Source of the DNA: Nocardia vulneris
Lineage (GTDB): Bacteria > Actinomycetota > Actinomycetes > Mycobacteriales > Mycobacteriaceae
Assembly: GCF_001613425.1 (NCBI RefSeq)
Contig: NZ_BDCI01000039.1
Span: 62,001-126,000 of the forward strand
Direction of reading: 5' to 3'
DNA: 64,000 bases
In this document: positions 49,584 through 58,781 of the stretch, piece by piece
How the letters are laid out: the number at the start of each line of letters is the position of its first letter
Position numbering within the stretch: position 1 is the stretch's first letter
Position numbers and translations under genes: made by a program
The notes under the pieces: model-generated
The model's database searches: none
What the model saw: the letters and a program-made list of their open reading frames with translations, nothing else
Told to the model about the DNA's origin: nothing

Positions 49584-50459
49584 GTGTCCAACAACATCAT
49601 CAACCCACCCGTGCTGGTCGGCACCGACGGCTCCCCCGCCGCCACCGTCGCCGTGCGCTGGGCCGCTCGGGCAGCGGCCCGACACGGCGCACCGCTGCAT
49701 ATCGTCTACGCGATCGACGCACCGATGGACTTCGGACCGGGCATCGCTTTCGCCCAGATCGACTACGACGCATACCGCAAGGCCGGTGCCGACATCACCG
49801 CCAAGGCCCGCGAGACGGCCATTGCCGCGGCAGGAACCCCAGATCTGGAGGTCAGCACCTTCGTTGTCGAAGCCCCCGCAATTCCGGTGCTGCGCGACCG
49901 GTCCGCACAGGCGCGCCTACTCGTCGTCGGCACCCATGGATACGGCGCAATCCGCCGAGGTCTGCTCGGCTCGGTGAGCACATCCCTGGCCCGGCACGCG
50001 AAGTGCCCGGTCGCGGTCGTCCCCGAGTCGACCGATGCCGCACCGGAGCGGGCCGGCGGTCCGGTGGTGGTCGGCGTCGACGGATCCGCCGGGGGTGCGC
50101 ATGCGCTCGAAGTCGCTTTCGATGAAGCGGCGCGCCGCGGCGCGCCCTTGCTCGCGATCCTCACCTGGTCGGAATTCAACCGCTACATCCCGCGCACGGA
50201 CATGCAGACCGAAGCCGAGACACTGCTCGCCGAGACGATCGCCGGGTACCAGGAAAAGTTCCCCGAGGTCGCGGTGTCGCGGCTCGTCAAGGAAGCGCGC
50301 CCGGCCAAAAGCCTGCTCGCGGCGGCCGGCACGGCGCAACTCATCGTGGTCGGCAGCCACGGCCACGGCGGCTTCCCCGGCATGACGCTCGGATCGGTCA
50401 GTCAGGCGGTACTACACGGCGCCGACTGCCCGGTCATCATCACCCGCCCATCGAACTGA
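49584..50459 (+). CDS. tandem universal stress protein, type B
   Basis: A 291-residue double-Usp protein and the closest paralogue of that at 44475. It has complete ATP loops in both halves (VVGTHGYGAIRRGLLGSVST; VVGSHGHGGFPGMTLGSVSQ) and the EFNRYIPRTDMQTEAETLLA segment. GTG start is 40 bases after the type A gene. The next gene begins after 21 bases, so the dehydrogenase is probably co-transcribed. Confidence 0.9.
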   Translation: MSNNIINPPVLVGTDGSPAATVAVRWAARAAARHGAPLHIVYAIDAPMDFGPGIAFAQIDYDAYRKAGADITAKARETAIAAAGTPDLEVSTFVVEAPAIPVLRDRSAQARLLVVGTHGYGAIRRGLLGSVSTSLARHAKCPVAVVPESTDAAPERAGGPVVVGVDGSAGGAHALEVAFDEAARRGAPLLAILTWSEFNRYIPRTDMQTEAETLLAETIAGYQEKFPEVAVSRLVKEARPAKSLLAAAGTAQLIVVGSHGHGGFPGMTLGSVSQAVLHGADCPVIITRPSN

Positions 50460-50480
50460 TCCAATCAGAGGTGGATTCAG

Positions 50481-51554
50481 ATGTACGCCATGACCTTTCG
50501 CGGCCCCGGTCAACCGAGCTGGGAGCAAGTCCCCGAACCGGTGATCCAGGACGGTACCGACGTGATCGTGCGCGTGGACGCGGTCACGATCTGCGGGACG
50601 GATCTGCACATCCTCAAAGGCGATGTCCCCGAAGTGACGCCGGGGCGCATCCTCGGCCACGAAGCGGTGGGCACAGTGACCGAGGTCGGTTCGAGCGTCC
50701 GCACACGCAAAGTAGGTGACCGAGTTCTGATCTCGTGCATCTCGGCGTGCGGTGCGTGCCGATTCTGCAAGGAGGGCCGCTATGGCCAGTGTCTCGGTGG
50801 TGGCGGCTGGCTCCTCGGTCACCTGATCGACGGCACCCAGGCCGAATTCGTGCGCGTGCCCTTCGCCGATCTGTCGACGCACGCGATACCGGCCGGCCTG
50901 ACCGACGAGCAGATGTTGATGCTGGCCGACATCCTGCCCACCAGCCACGAAGTAGGCGTCCTCCACGGTGGCGTCCGGCCCGGCGATGTGGTCGTCATCG
51001 TCGGCGCCGGGCCCATCGGCCTGGCCGCGATCATGACCGCCCGCTTGTACAGTCCGGGCCATATCGTCGTCATCGACGTAACCGACAGCCGGCTGGTGGC
51101 CGCCACGAAGCTCGGTGCGGATATCACCCTCAACAGCAGACGCGACGACGTCCGAGCACGCATCGCGCGACTGACCGACGGGCTGGGCGCCGACGTCGTC
51201 ATGGAAGCTGTCGGTACACCCGAAACCTTCGAGCTTTCCGTCGATCTCGTACGACCGGGCGGGCATGTCGCCAACATCGGCGTGCACGGCGCCCCGGCAA
51301 CGCTGCACCTGGAACGGATCTGGATCCGCGATCTGACGATCACCACCGGACTGGTCGATACGAACTCCACGCCCACGCTGATCCAGCTCATCCGCAGCGG
51401 GCAGCTCGATCCGGCACCGATCGTCACGCACCGCTTCGAGATGTCCGAATTCCCCATCGCCTATGACGTTTTCGCCCGCTCCGCGCAGACCGGCGCTCTC
51501 AAGGTCATGGTCTCCCGATCCGCTGTCGGCGAATCCGCGCCCACCGCACTGTAA
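50481..51554 (+). CDS. zinc-dependent medium-chain alcohol dehydrogenase
   Basis: A 357-residue MDR enzyme. Catalytic zinc ligands are in TICGTDLHILKGD and GHEAVGTV; structural zinc cysteines in CISACGACRFCKEGRYGQC; NAD motif VVIVGAGPIGLAAIMTARLY. It resembles glutathione-independent formaldehyde or threonine-type dehydrogenases, but the substrate is open. AGAGGTGGATTC precedes the ATG. It is embedded among stress proteins, so it may reoxidise or produce NADH under low oxygen. Confidence 0.88.
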   Translation: MYAMTFRGPGQPSWEQVPEPVIQDGTDVIVRVDAVTICGTDLHILKGDVPEVTPGRILGHEAVGTVTEVGSSVRTRKVGDRVLISCISACGACRFCKEGRYGQCLGGGGWLLGHLIDGTQAEFVRVPFADLSTHAIPAGLTDEQMLMLADILPTSHEVGVLHGGVRPGDVVVIVGAGPIGLAAIMTARLYSPGHIVVIDVTDSRLVAATKLGADITLNSRRDDVRARIARLTDGLGADVVMEAVGTPETFELSVDLVRPGGHVANIGVHGAPATLHLERIWIRDLTITTGLVDTNSTPTLIQLIRSGQLDPAPIVTHRFEMSEFPIAYDVFARSAQTGALKVMVSRSAVGESAPTAL

Positions 51555-51580
51555 TCCACCCGAACACCGAGGAAGACGAG

Positions 51581-52501
51581 ATGAACACTCCGGAGAACGC
51601 AACACCGCACCGCCTCGCATCAGCGCGCGTCGTCGTCGGCGTCGACGGATCGGCCGGATCCGACGACGCGCTCCGCTGGGCCGCGCACGCCGCGTCCCGC
51701 CGTCGCAGAGGACTTCATCTTCTGCACGGCCTCGACCTGGCCGCTACCCGCGCCAAACTCGCCAGACACGACGTCTTGACGGGCCCCATCATCGAGATGA
51801 GCTTCCAGCGCGGCCGTAAGGTCGTCGACGATGCCTACCGGCTCGCGCTCCAGGTCGACCCCGAGCTCAGTGTCACCACCGAGGTGTCCGACGCCAAGGC
51901 GGCCGAAGTTCTCATCCAGGCCTCGAGCGCAGCGCATCTGGTGGTGCTCGGGGCCACCGGCAATGCAGGCACATTCGCGCACCTGGGCTCGACCCTGCTC
52001 GCAGTCACCAGCCACGGCCACGGCTCGGTCGTTGTGGTCCGCGGCAACGGATCCGGGCAGGTGCACGAACGAACCGGCGCGGTGGTGGTCGGGGCCGACG
52101 CGACCACCGCGGGTGACGCGGCCATCGCCGCCGCCTTCGCCGAGGCCTCGGATCGCGGCGCCGAATTGATTGTCGTCCACGCCTGGAGTGACTGGAACTT
52201 CTACGGATTCGCAGGTAGAGCCGATCTCGGACTCGTCGAGAGCGAGATCGAGAACTCCGAAGACGCGCTGCTCGCCGAACGTCTCGCCGGCTGGCAGGAG
52301 AAGTACCCGGACGTGCGCGTCACTCGGTTGGTCAGTTCCGGTGGACCGGTCCGGCCGCTGATGGAGCTGTCCGGCACGGCGCAGCTGCTCGTCGTCGGCA
52401 CCCGCGGCCACGGCGCGTTCACCGGACTGCTGCTCGGATCCACCAGCAATTTCCTTGTCCAGCATGCCCATTGCCCTGTCATGGTCACCCATCAGGAATG
52501 A
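51581..52501 (+). CDS. tandem universal stress protein, type A
   Basis: A 306-residue double-Usp protein, the third type A copy. Domain 1 has ARVVVGVDGSAGSDDALRWA and HGHGSVVVVRG; domain 2 has VVGTRGHGAFTGLLLGSTSN. No type B partner follows; instead the DUF2267 gene comes after 14 bases. GAGGAAGACGAG precedes the ATG. Confidence 0.9.
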   Translation: MNTPENATPHRLASARVVVGVDGSAGSDDALRWAAHAASRRRRGLHLLHGLDLAATRAKLARHDVLTGPIIEMSFQRGRKVVDDAYRLALQVDPELSVTTEVSDAKAAEVLIQASSAAHLVVLGATGNAGTFAHLGSTLLAVTSHGHGSVVVVRGNGSGQVHERTGAVVVGADATTAGDAAIAAAFAEASDRGAELIVVHAWSDWNFYGFAGRADLGLVESEIENSEDALLAERLAGWQEKYPDVRVTRLVSSGGPVRPLMELSGTAQLLVVGTRGHGAFTGLLLGSTSNFLVQHAHCPVMVTHQE

Positions 52502-52515
52502 CCGAGGAGACCGTC

Positions 52516-53139
52516 ATGTCGCACAAACGAGATCCTTTCGGCCCTGCCGTGCACTCCGCCAACGTCTGGCTGCGCCATGTCGCGGACGGCATGGCCACCG
52601 ACGATCGCCTCTTCGCCTATCGAGCCACCCGGGCGTGGCTGCACACCGTGCGTGACCGCCTCGAACTGCACGCCGCCGCACATTTGAGCGCGCAGCTGCC
52701 AGAACTGTTGCGTGGCATCTTCTTCGAAGGCTGGGTGCCGGACCGCGCGCCGAAACGGCGCGAAGTGAACGATATGCTCGCCGATTTCGCGTGCGCGGCG
52801 GGCGTCACCGACGACGAAGCCGTCGGTTTGCTGTGGATCGTCACCGACGCGTTCCGCGATCTGTGCTCCCCCGGGTTGCTCGATCATCTGTTCTCCCGGC
52901 TGCCCGCCCCGCTGAACCGAATCCTGCTCGGCACCTCACCGGGACCGAATGACGAAGAGACAGTAGAGGATCGACTCACCGAACTGTCCGATCGCGTACA
53001 GACGCTGACCGAGGCGGTCGCGGTGCTCACCCGCGGACTGGAATATCGCCCCGATATCGAACCCGCCAGTACCCGATCCGAGATCGCTGCCCAGGAGGCC
53101 CACCGGTTACTCCTGGCCGAATACGCAGATGAGCCGTGA
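52516..53139 (+). CDS. DUF2267 protein
   Basis: A 207-residue protein. The DUF2267 pattern is visible in ANVWLRHVADGMATDDRLFA, TRAWLHTVRDRLELHAAAHL and QLPELLRGIFFEGWVPDRAP, then a helical C-terminal part with a coiled-coil-like TVEDRLTELSDRVQTLTEAV. The domain often accompanies stress and CBS proteins; molecular role unknown. GAGGAG lies before the ATG. The stop is overlapped by the next gene's start. Confidence 0.85.
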   Translation: MSHKRDPFGPAVHSANVWLRHVADGMATDDRLFAYRATRAWLHTVRDRLELHAAAHLSAQLPELLRGIFFEGWVPDRAPKRREVNDMLADFACAAGVTDDEAVGLLWIVTDAFRDLCSPGLLDHLFSRLPAPLNRILLGTSPGPNDEETVEDRLTELSDRVQTLTEAVAVLTRGLEYRPDIEPASTRSEIAAQEAHRLLLAEYADEP

Positions 53140-53803
53140 AATGCGAACGAAGACAGCACTCGTCGTGGGAACCGCGACCTATCTGGCCGGTCTGGCAGCG
53201 GGCTACCAGGTGCTCCTGCGCCGCTGGTGCCTGACCTGGGGCGCAACCGAGGACGAAGTCACTCGTGAAATGCCGGGTGACGAATTGCTCACCGCACCGG
53301 ACGTCATTGCCACCAGGGCGATCACGATCGCGACCAGCCCGGGTGCGATCTGGCCATGGCTGGTCCAGCTCGGTCCCGGCCGCGGCGGCGCCTACACCTA
53401 CGACTGGATCGAGAACCTGCTCGGGCTGAACATGCACAGCGCGAACGAGATTCTCCCACAGTTCCAGAACATCTCTGTCGGAGACTCTTTCGCCCTGGGT
53501 ACGAGCGGGCCACGCATGCGTGTGGCCGTTCTCGAACCCGAGCACGCCTTGGTCTTCGCGTCCGCGGACGGGAACTGGGTGTGGTCGTTCGGGCTGTACC
53601 CGACCGACGGAGGCACCCGGCTGGTGAGCCGGAACCGGATCGCGGTACCGGGCGCCCGCTTGCCGGGCAGACTCTTCAACCGGCTCGTCATGGAGCCCGG
53701 CAGCTGGGTCATGGAGCGCAAGATGCTCATCGGCATCGAACAGCGGGCCGAACGCAACAGCACGCCGGTTGCCGAGCGTCCGGTCGACGCTCGGACAGGC
53801 TAG
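53129..53803 (+). CDS. SRPBCC-family protein
   Basis: A 224-residue protein with an N-terminal membrane-like segment (TALVVGTATYLAGLAAGY) and a START/SRPBCC-like fold: ITIATSPGAIWPWLVQLGPG, GGAYTYDWIENLLGLNMHSA and NWVWSFGLYPTDGGTRLVSR. Such proteins bind hydrophobic ligands. The ATG at 53129 overlaps the DUF2267 gene by 11 bases; a second ATG (53141) just after that stop is equally plausible. Its end nearly meets the GH65 fusion gene, so translation may be coupled. Confidence 0.8.
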   Translation: MSREMRTKTALVVGTATYLAGLAAGYQVLLRRWCLTWGATEDEVTREMPGDELLTAPDVIATRAITIATSPGAIWPWLVQLGPGRGGAYTYDWIENLLGLNMHSANEILPQFQNISVGDSFALGTSGPRMRVAVLEPEHALVFASADGNWVWSFGLYPTDGGTRLVSRNRIAVPGARLPGRLFNRLVMEPGSWVMERKMLIGIEQRAERNSTPVAERPVDARTG

Positions 53804-53822
53804 CCGCGAAAGCCCGGCAGCT

Positions 53823-56800
53823 ATGGCACACATCGCACCGTCCGGCCCGCTCGGCGCTCGTCCGCCCTACGACGCCGTACTGTTCGACATGGACGGAGTG
53901 GTCACCGACACCGCCACAGTCCACGCGGCCGCGTGGAAACAGTTGTTCGACACAGTTCTACGTGATGACCGGCTCACCACGACAGTGCCGCCGCGTCCGT
54001 TCGAGGATGCGGACTATCACCGTCTGGTCGACGGCCGGGCCCGCACGGACGGAGTCGCGGCTTTCCTGTCGTCCCGCGGCATCACCTTGCCACCGGGCAG
54101 CGACACCGACCCGGACGACGCGTGGACGGTTAATGGTCTGGCCAATCGCAAGAACTCGATCTTCCTGACACTGCTTGCCCAGCAAGGCGTCCGGGCCTTT
54201 CCCAGCACCGTCGACCTGGTGTGCCGGTTACGCAACGGAGGGGTGCCCGTCGGCCTGGTCACCGCGAGCCGCAATGCGCACGCGATCTTGACAGCCGCGG
54301 GTCTCACCGATCTGTTCGATGTCGTGATCGACGGTGATACTGCCGAAACACTGGCGCTGCCAGGCAAACCCGACCCCGCACTCTTTCTCGAAGCAGCGCG
54401 CCGCCTCGGCGTCCCCCCGCAACGAGCGGCGGTGGTAGAGGACGCGCCCTCAGGTGTGCGAGCCGGCGTGGCGGGCGGATTCGGACTCGTCGTGGGCGTC
54501 GATCGCCGACTGCACCCGGACGGTCTGGCGGCCGCCGGGGCCGACTTCGTCGTGCGCGACGTCGCCGAGCTCGACCTCGGCGTGCTATTCACCGATCCCT
54601 GGCTGCTCAGCTACGGCGGTTCGGACTCCGCGCACGAGCGACAGCGCGAGGCCCTCACGACACTCGCCAACGGCTACTTCGGCACCCGTGGCTGCTCGCC
54701 CGAATATTTCTGTGGCCGAACGCATTACCCAGGAACCTATATCGCTGGTGTATACAACCGGCGTACTGGAACCCTCGCGCAGCGCACGATCGAGGAGGAG
54801 CAGATCGTCAATGTCCCGAATTGGCTCCCGCTCGACATCCGCTTCGGTGGTGTCTGGTGGTCCGACGAGGCGGTGGCGGTCCGCAACGAACGCCGCGACC
54901 TCGACCTGCGCACTGGAATCTACACGCGCACCGCGCTACTGGTGGAGCCCCAGGGACGAACGCTCCTGGTCACTCAGCGCCGCATCGTCTCGATGGCACG
55001 ACCGCACGTAGCCGCGCTCGAGACGACAGTGGTCCCGCAGGGCTGGAGCGGCGAGGTCGACGTTCGATCGGGTATCGATGCGGGCGTGACCAACTCCAAC
55101 GTCGCGGAGTACCCCTCGTTCACCCACCGGCAGCTGACTCGGATCGAGGCCGATCCGGTCGACGAGCACACCTTCACGGTGCAGGCGGAGACGAGTTCGA
55201 GCCGCATCCGCATCGCCGTCGCGGCCCGGACCACCCTTCGCGGCACGATCGCAAGCCGTCCGGTCGCCGAAAACGATGGTGCAGAGCATTACTCCCAAGT
55301 GCTGCATGTCCCCGTACAAGACGGACAGCCCACCGTCGTCGACAAGGTCGTCGCGATCGTCACGTCCAGAGACCACGCCATCGCCGCGCCCGCCCTCGGC
55401 GCCGTGACCGAATTAAACCGTGCACCTGCGGGTTTCACCGGACTGTTCCTCGAACATCACGATGCCTGGACCGCGCTGTGGGACCAGCTGGCGATCGAAC
55501 TCGACGGGACCGACACCCAGACCCGGCTCGTGCTGAATCTGCACCTGTTCCACCTCGCGCAAACACTCACCGAGCACACGGCCGAGCACGATGCGGGAAT
55601 ACCCGTGCGCGGTCTGCACGGGGAAGGCTATCGCGGCCACATTTTCTGGGACGAACTGTTCGTCATGCCGCTACTCACCCTGCATCGGCCCGAGGTGGCC
55701 AAGGCCGCGCTCCGATACCGTGCCCGCAGGCTCCCCGCCGCCCGTTTCGCGGCGGCCGAACACGGCTGGCGCGGTGCGCTGTTTCCGTGGCAGAGCGGTA
55801 GCGACGGCCGGGAGGAGACGCCGGCGCAACTGTTCAATCCCCGTTCGAAACGGTGGATGCCCGACAACTCGCGGCACCAACGCCATGTCGGACTCGCGAT
55901 CGCTTACAACGCCTGGCAATTCTACGAATGCACCGGCGACCTCACCTGGCTCGCCGAACACGGCGCCGAACTGATCATCGAAGTCGCACGACTGTTCACC
56001 GCCATGACCCGCCACGACCGCGCCGCCGATCGCTACCACCTCGACGGGGTGATGGGACCCGACGAATACCACGACGGGTATCCCGACGCCCCGGGCACCG
56101 GGCTGCGCGACAACGCCTATACCAACGTACTCGCCGCCTGGGTATGCGGCAAAGCGGTCGAAACATTGGACCTCCTCGCCGGGCACGCCCGCGAAACGCT
56201 CTGCCGCCGAATGCATATCGATGATCCTGCGGAACCCGCGCAGTGGACGCGCCGCAGCCTGCGGATGGCGGTGCCGTTCCACGACGGCGTGCTCAGCCAA
56301 TTCGACGGCTACGCCGAACTCGCCGAACTCGACTGGGACAACTACCGGCACCGCTACGGCAACATCGGCCGGCTCGATCTCATCCTCGAAGCCGAAGGCG
56401 ACACCACCAACCGGTACAAGCTCGCCAAACAGGCCGACGTACTGATGCTGATCTATCTGCTCGGCCCGGGCCGCCTGCTCGAATTCCTCGACCGTCTCGG
56501 CTACCCGTGCACCCGCGAAACCCTTGATCGCACAGTGGATTACTACCTACACCGCACCAGTGACGGGTCCACCCTGAGCCAGGTGGTACACGCCTCGGTG
56601 CTGGCCCGGATGCGACCCGAACGGGCCTGGGCGGTCTTTCAGCGGGCCCTGGTGGCCGATCTCGACGACACCCAGGGCGGCACCACCCAGCACGGCATCC
56701 ACTTCGCCGCGATGGCAGGCACGGTCGACATCGTGATCCGCGCGTTCGCCGGCCTGCGCTGTTACCGTGATCGGCTGGTCTTCGATCCGCGGCTGCCACA

Positions 56801-57011
56801 GCAACTCTCGGGCGTCCGGTTCGGCCTGCACTACCGCGGGCACCGCATCGATGTCGCTCTCGATCACCATCGACTGCGCCTCACCAGCAGACCGGCCGCA
56901 AGTGCCGCACCGATCGATCTCGATGTCGCGGGCTCGTCCGCGACCCTGCACAGCGGCCAGACCCAGGAATTCGACCTCGCCCCGGCGGATGCCCGACTGC
57001 CGGTCGAGTAG
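53823..57011 (+). CDS. HAD phosphatase/phosphomutase fused to GH65 glycoside phosphorylase
   Basis: A 1062-residue fusion. Residues 15-250 are a HAD beta-phosphoglucomutase-like domain with catalytic Asp22/Asp24 (LFDMDGVVTD) and NGLANRKNSIFLTLLAQQG. From about 260 onward it is a GH65 (trehalose/kojibiose phosphorylase) protein: GCSPEYFCGRTHYPGTYIAG, FWDELFVMPLLT and the general-acid Glu748 in GVMGPDEYHDG. Known pairs split trehalose with phosphate and isomerise beta-glucose-1-phosphate to glucose-6-phosphate. The same architecture occurs in mycobacterial OtsB1, a DosR-regulon member. Trehalose use in dormancy is likely. Confidence 0.88.
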   Translation: MAHIAPSGPLGARPPYDAVLFDMDGVVTDTATVHAAAWKQLFDTVLRDDRLTTTVPPRPFEDADYHRLVDGRARTDGVAAFLSSRGITLPPGSDTDPDDAWTVNGLANRKNSIFLTLLAQQGVRAFPSTVDLVCRLRNGGVPVGLVTASRNAHAILTAAGLTDLFDVVIDGDTAETLALPGKPDPALFLEAARRLGVPPQRAAVVEDAPSGVRAGVAGGFGLVVGVDRRLHPDGLAAAGADFVVRDVAELDLGVLFTDPWLLSYGGSDSAHERQREALTTLANGYFGTRGCSPEYFCGRTHYPGTYIAGVYNRRTGTLAQRTIEEEQIVNVPNWLPLDIRFGGVWWSDEAVAVRNERRDLDLRTGIYTRTALLVEPQGRTLLVTQRRIVSMARPHVAALETTVVPQGWSGEVDVRSGIDAGVTNSNVAEYPSFTHRQLTRIEADPVDEHTFTVQAETSSSRIRIAVAARTTLRGTIASRPVAENDGAEHYSQVLHVPVQDGQPTVVDKVVAIVTSRDHAIAAPALGAVTELNRAPAGFTGLFLEHHDAWTALWDQLAIELDGTDTQTRLVLNLHLFHLAQTLTEHTAEHDAGIPVRGLHGEGYRGHIFWDELFVMPLLTLHRPEVAKAALRYRARRLPAARFAAAEHGWRGALFPWQSGSDGREETPAQLFNPRSKRWMPDNSRHQRHVGLAIAYNAWQFYECTGDLTWLAEHGAELIIEVARLFTAMTRHDRAADRYHLDGVMGPDEYHDGYPDAPGTGLRDNAYTNVLAAWVCGKAVETLDLLAGHARETLCRRMHIDDPAEPAQWTRRSLRMAVPFHDGVLSQFDGYAELAELDWDNYRHRYGNIGRLDLILEAEGDTTNRYKLAKQADVLMLIYLLGPGRLLEFLDRLGYPCTRETLDRTVDYYLHRTSDGSTLSQVVHASVLARMRPERAWAVFQRALVADLDDTQGGTTQHGIHFAAMAGTVDIVIRAFAGLRCYRDRLVFDPRLPQQLSGVRFGLHYRGHRIDVALDHHRLRLTSRPAASAAPIDLDVAGSSATLHSGQTQEFDLAPADARLPVE

Positions 57012-57120
57012 CCGAGACAGAGTCGGATAGTCCTGTGCACTGAGGACTTTCGCCAGGCTCGCACGGAGGCCATGAGACGCCACGCTCTAGGGACACGAAA
57101 CATCAGGAGGGTTGTCGGCC

Positions 57121-57852
57121 ATGAACAATTTCAGCGGACGAAGTGCCATCGTCACCGGTGGCGCGCGCGGCATCGGCGCCGCCATCGTACGAGCACTCGC
57201 GAAGGAGAACATCGCGGTCGTGGTCGCCGACCTGCTCGAGCGGGAAGGCACCGAACTTGCCCGTTCACTCGGGCCGAACGTCATGTTCCAACGCCTCGAC
57301 GTCACCGACAAGTCGATGTGGCGCGACGTCATCGACCAGACCGCCGCCACTTTCGGGCCGCTCGCGATCCTGGTCAACAACGCGGGAATCCTCGATTTCG
57401 GCAGCATCGAGGACGAGTCACCGGCGATGTTCCGCCACGTCGTCGAGGTCAATCTGTACGGATCCTGGCTCGGCATGCACATGGCCGTTCCGCACCTGCG
57501 GGCCGGGGGCGGCGGTGTGATAGTCAATATCTCCTCGACGGCGGGGCTGGTCGGTTACGCGGGCATCGGCGGCTACGTCGCCAGCAAATGGGGTCTGCGT
57601 GGTCTCACCAAAGCCGCCGCCCTCGAGCTCGGCCGCGACGACATCCGGGTGTGCTCGGTGCATCCCGGCCCGATTCACACGCCGATGACCGCCGGTCTGG
57701 ATGAATCGATGGCGGCCGCCCAGCCGTTGGCCCGCTTCGGCGAGCCGGACGAGGTGGCGGCGATGGTGCGCTTCCTCATCACCGAGGCCACCTTCTCTAC
57801 CGGCTCGGAATTCGTCCTCGACGGCGGCGCGACCGCGGGCGCGGCGGGCTGA
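57121..57852 (+). CDS. short-chain dehydrogenase/reductase
   Basis: A 243-residue classical SDR. NAD(P) motif TGGARGIGAA, NNAG at 86-89, catalytic Ser138/Ser139, Tyr152 and Lys156 (GGYVASKWG), and C-terminal FVLDGGATAG. The family includes 3-alpha-hydroxysteroid and 3-oxoacyl reductases; no substrate assigned. The ATG at 57121 is favoured because AGGAGG lies ~10 bases upstream; a TTG three codons earlier is too close to it. The ABC exporter pair follows in the same direction. Confidence 0.88.
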   Translation: MNNFSGRSAIVTGGARGIGAAIVRALAKENIAVVVADLLEREGTELARSLGPNVMFQRLDVTDKSMWRDVIDQTAATFGPLAILVNNAGILDFGSIEDESPAMFRHVVEVNLYGSWLGMHMAVPHLRAGGGGVIVNISSTAGLVGYAGIGGYVASKWGLRGLTKAAALELGRDDIRVCSVHPGPIHTPMTAGLDESMAAAQPLARFGEPDEVAAMVRFLITEATFSTGSEFVLDGGATAGAAG

Positions 57853-57884
57853 ATCGGCCACCACCGCACGAAAGACGAACTGCC

Positions 57885-58775
57885 ATGTCAGCGATAGTCA
57901 GTACCTCAGGGTTGACCAAGCTCTACGGGCACAAGCCCGCCCTGGTCGACGTAGATCTCGAAGTCCCCGCCGGAGTCGTCTTCGGCTATCTCGGACCGAA
58001 CGGCGCGGGTAAGACCACCACCATCCGGCTGCTGGTCGGGCTGATGCGCCCGACCATGGGCAGTGTGACCATCGCCGGCGCGGACACGGTGCACCAGCGA
58101 TCCGCAGCACAGCGCCATATCGGTTACCTGCCAGGCGAATTCGTCGGCTATCCCGATCTCACCGCAGATCAGTACCTCCGGTACCTGGCCAGCCTGCGCG
58201 GCGGCGTCGATGACAAGGTCCGCAAGCAGCTGATCGAACGGCTCGGCTTGGATCCCACGGTGCGCATCGGCGCGATGTCGCACGGTAACCGGCAGAAGGT
58301 CGGCCTCGTCCAGGCCTTCATGTCCGAACCCGATCTGCTCGTGCTCGACGAGCCCACCGCTGGACTGGACCCGCTGGTACAGCGAGAATTCCACGCTCTG
58401 ATCCATGAGGTGAAGGCCGCGGGACGCACGGTATTCCTGTCCTCGCATGTGCTGTCGGAAGTCCAGGAGGTCGCCGACAGGGTCGGCATCCTGCGGCAGG
58501 GACGCCTGGTCGAAGTGCAATCGATCGGCGCGCTCACCGCACGGCCGCTGCGCCGCATCGATCTCGTATTCGGTGGTGCGCCACCGGATCTCGACCGGCT
58601 ACGACACACCAGCGGAGTGCGGTCGGTCATGCGCAACAGCAAGGCGGTGCACATCGAACTCGAAGGTTCCACCGCGGCGCTGCTGCGTGCGGTGGCACCG
58701 TTCGAGGTCACCGACATCGTCAGCCACGAACCCGACCTCGAAGAGGTCTTCCTCAACTACTACGGACGGGGCTGA
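57885..58775 (+). CDS. ABC transporter ATP-binding protein
   Basis: A 296-residue nucleotide-binding subunit of an ABC-2-type exporter. Walker A GPNGAGKTTTI, Walker B LLVLDEPTAGLD, signature variant MSHGNRQKVGL and a C-terminal ABC-2 extension (SHEPDLEEVFLNYYGRG). The signature lacks the usual SGG and has SHG. The permease gene starts six bases after. Substrate unknown; drug or lipid export is common in the family. Confidence 0.9.
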   Translation: MSAIVSTSGLTKLYGHKPALVDVDLEVPAGVVFGYLGPNGAGKTTTIRLLVGLMRPTMGSVTIAGADTVHQRSAAQRHIGYLPGEFVGYPDLTADQYLRYLASLRGGVDDKVRKQLIERLGLDPTVRIGAMSHGNRQKVGLVQAFMSEPDLLVLDEPTAGLDPLVQREFHALIHEVKAAGRTVFLSSHVLSEVQEVADRVGILRQGRLVEVQSIGALTARPLRRIDLVFGGAPPDLDRLRHTSGVRSVMRNSKAVHIELEGSTAALLRAVAPFEVTDIVSHEPDLEEVFLNYYGRG

Positions 58776-58781
58776 ATCACC

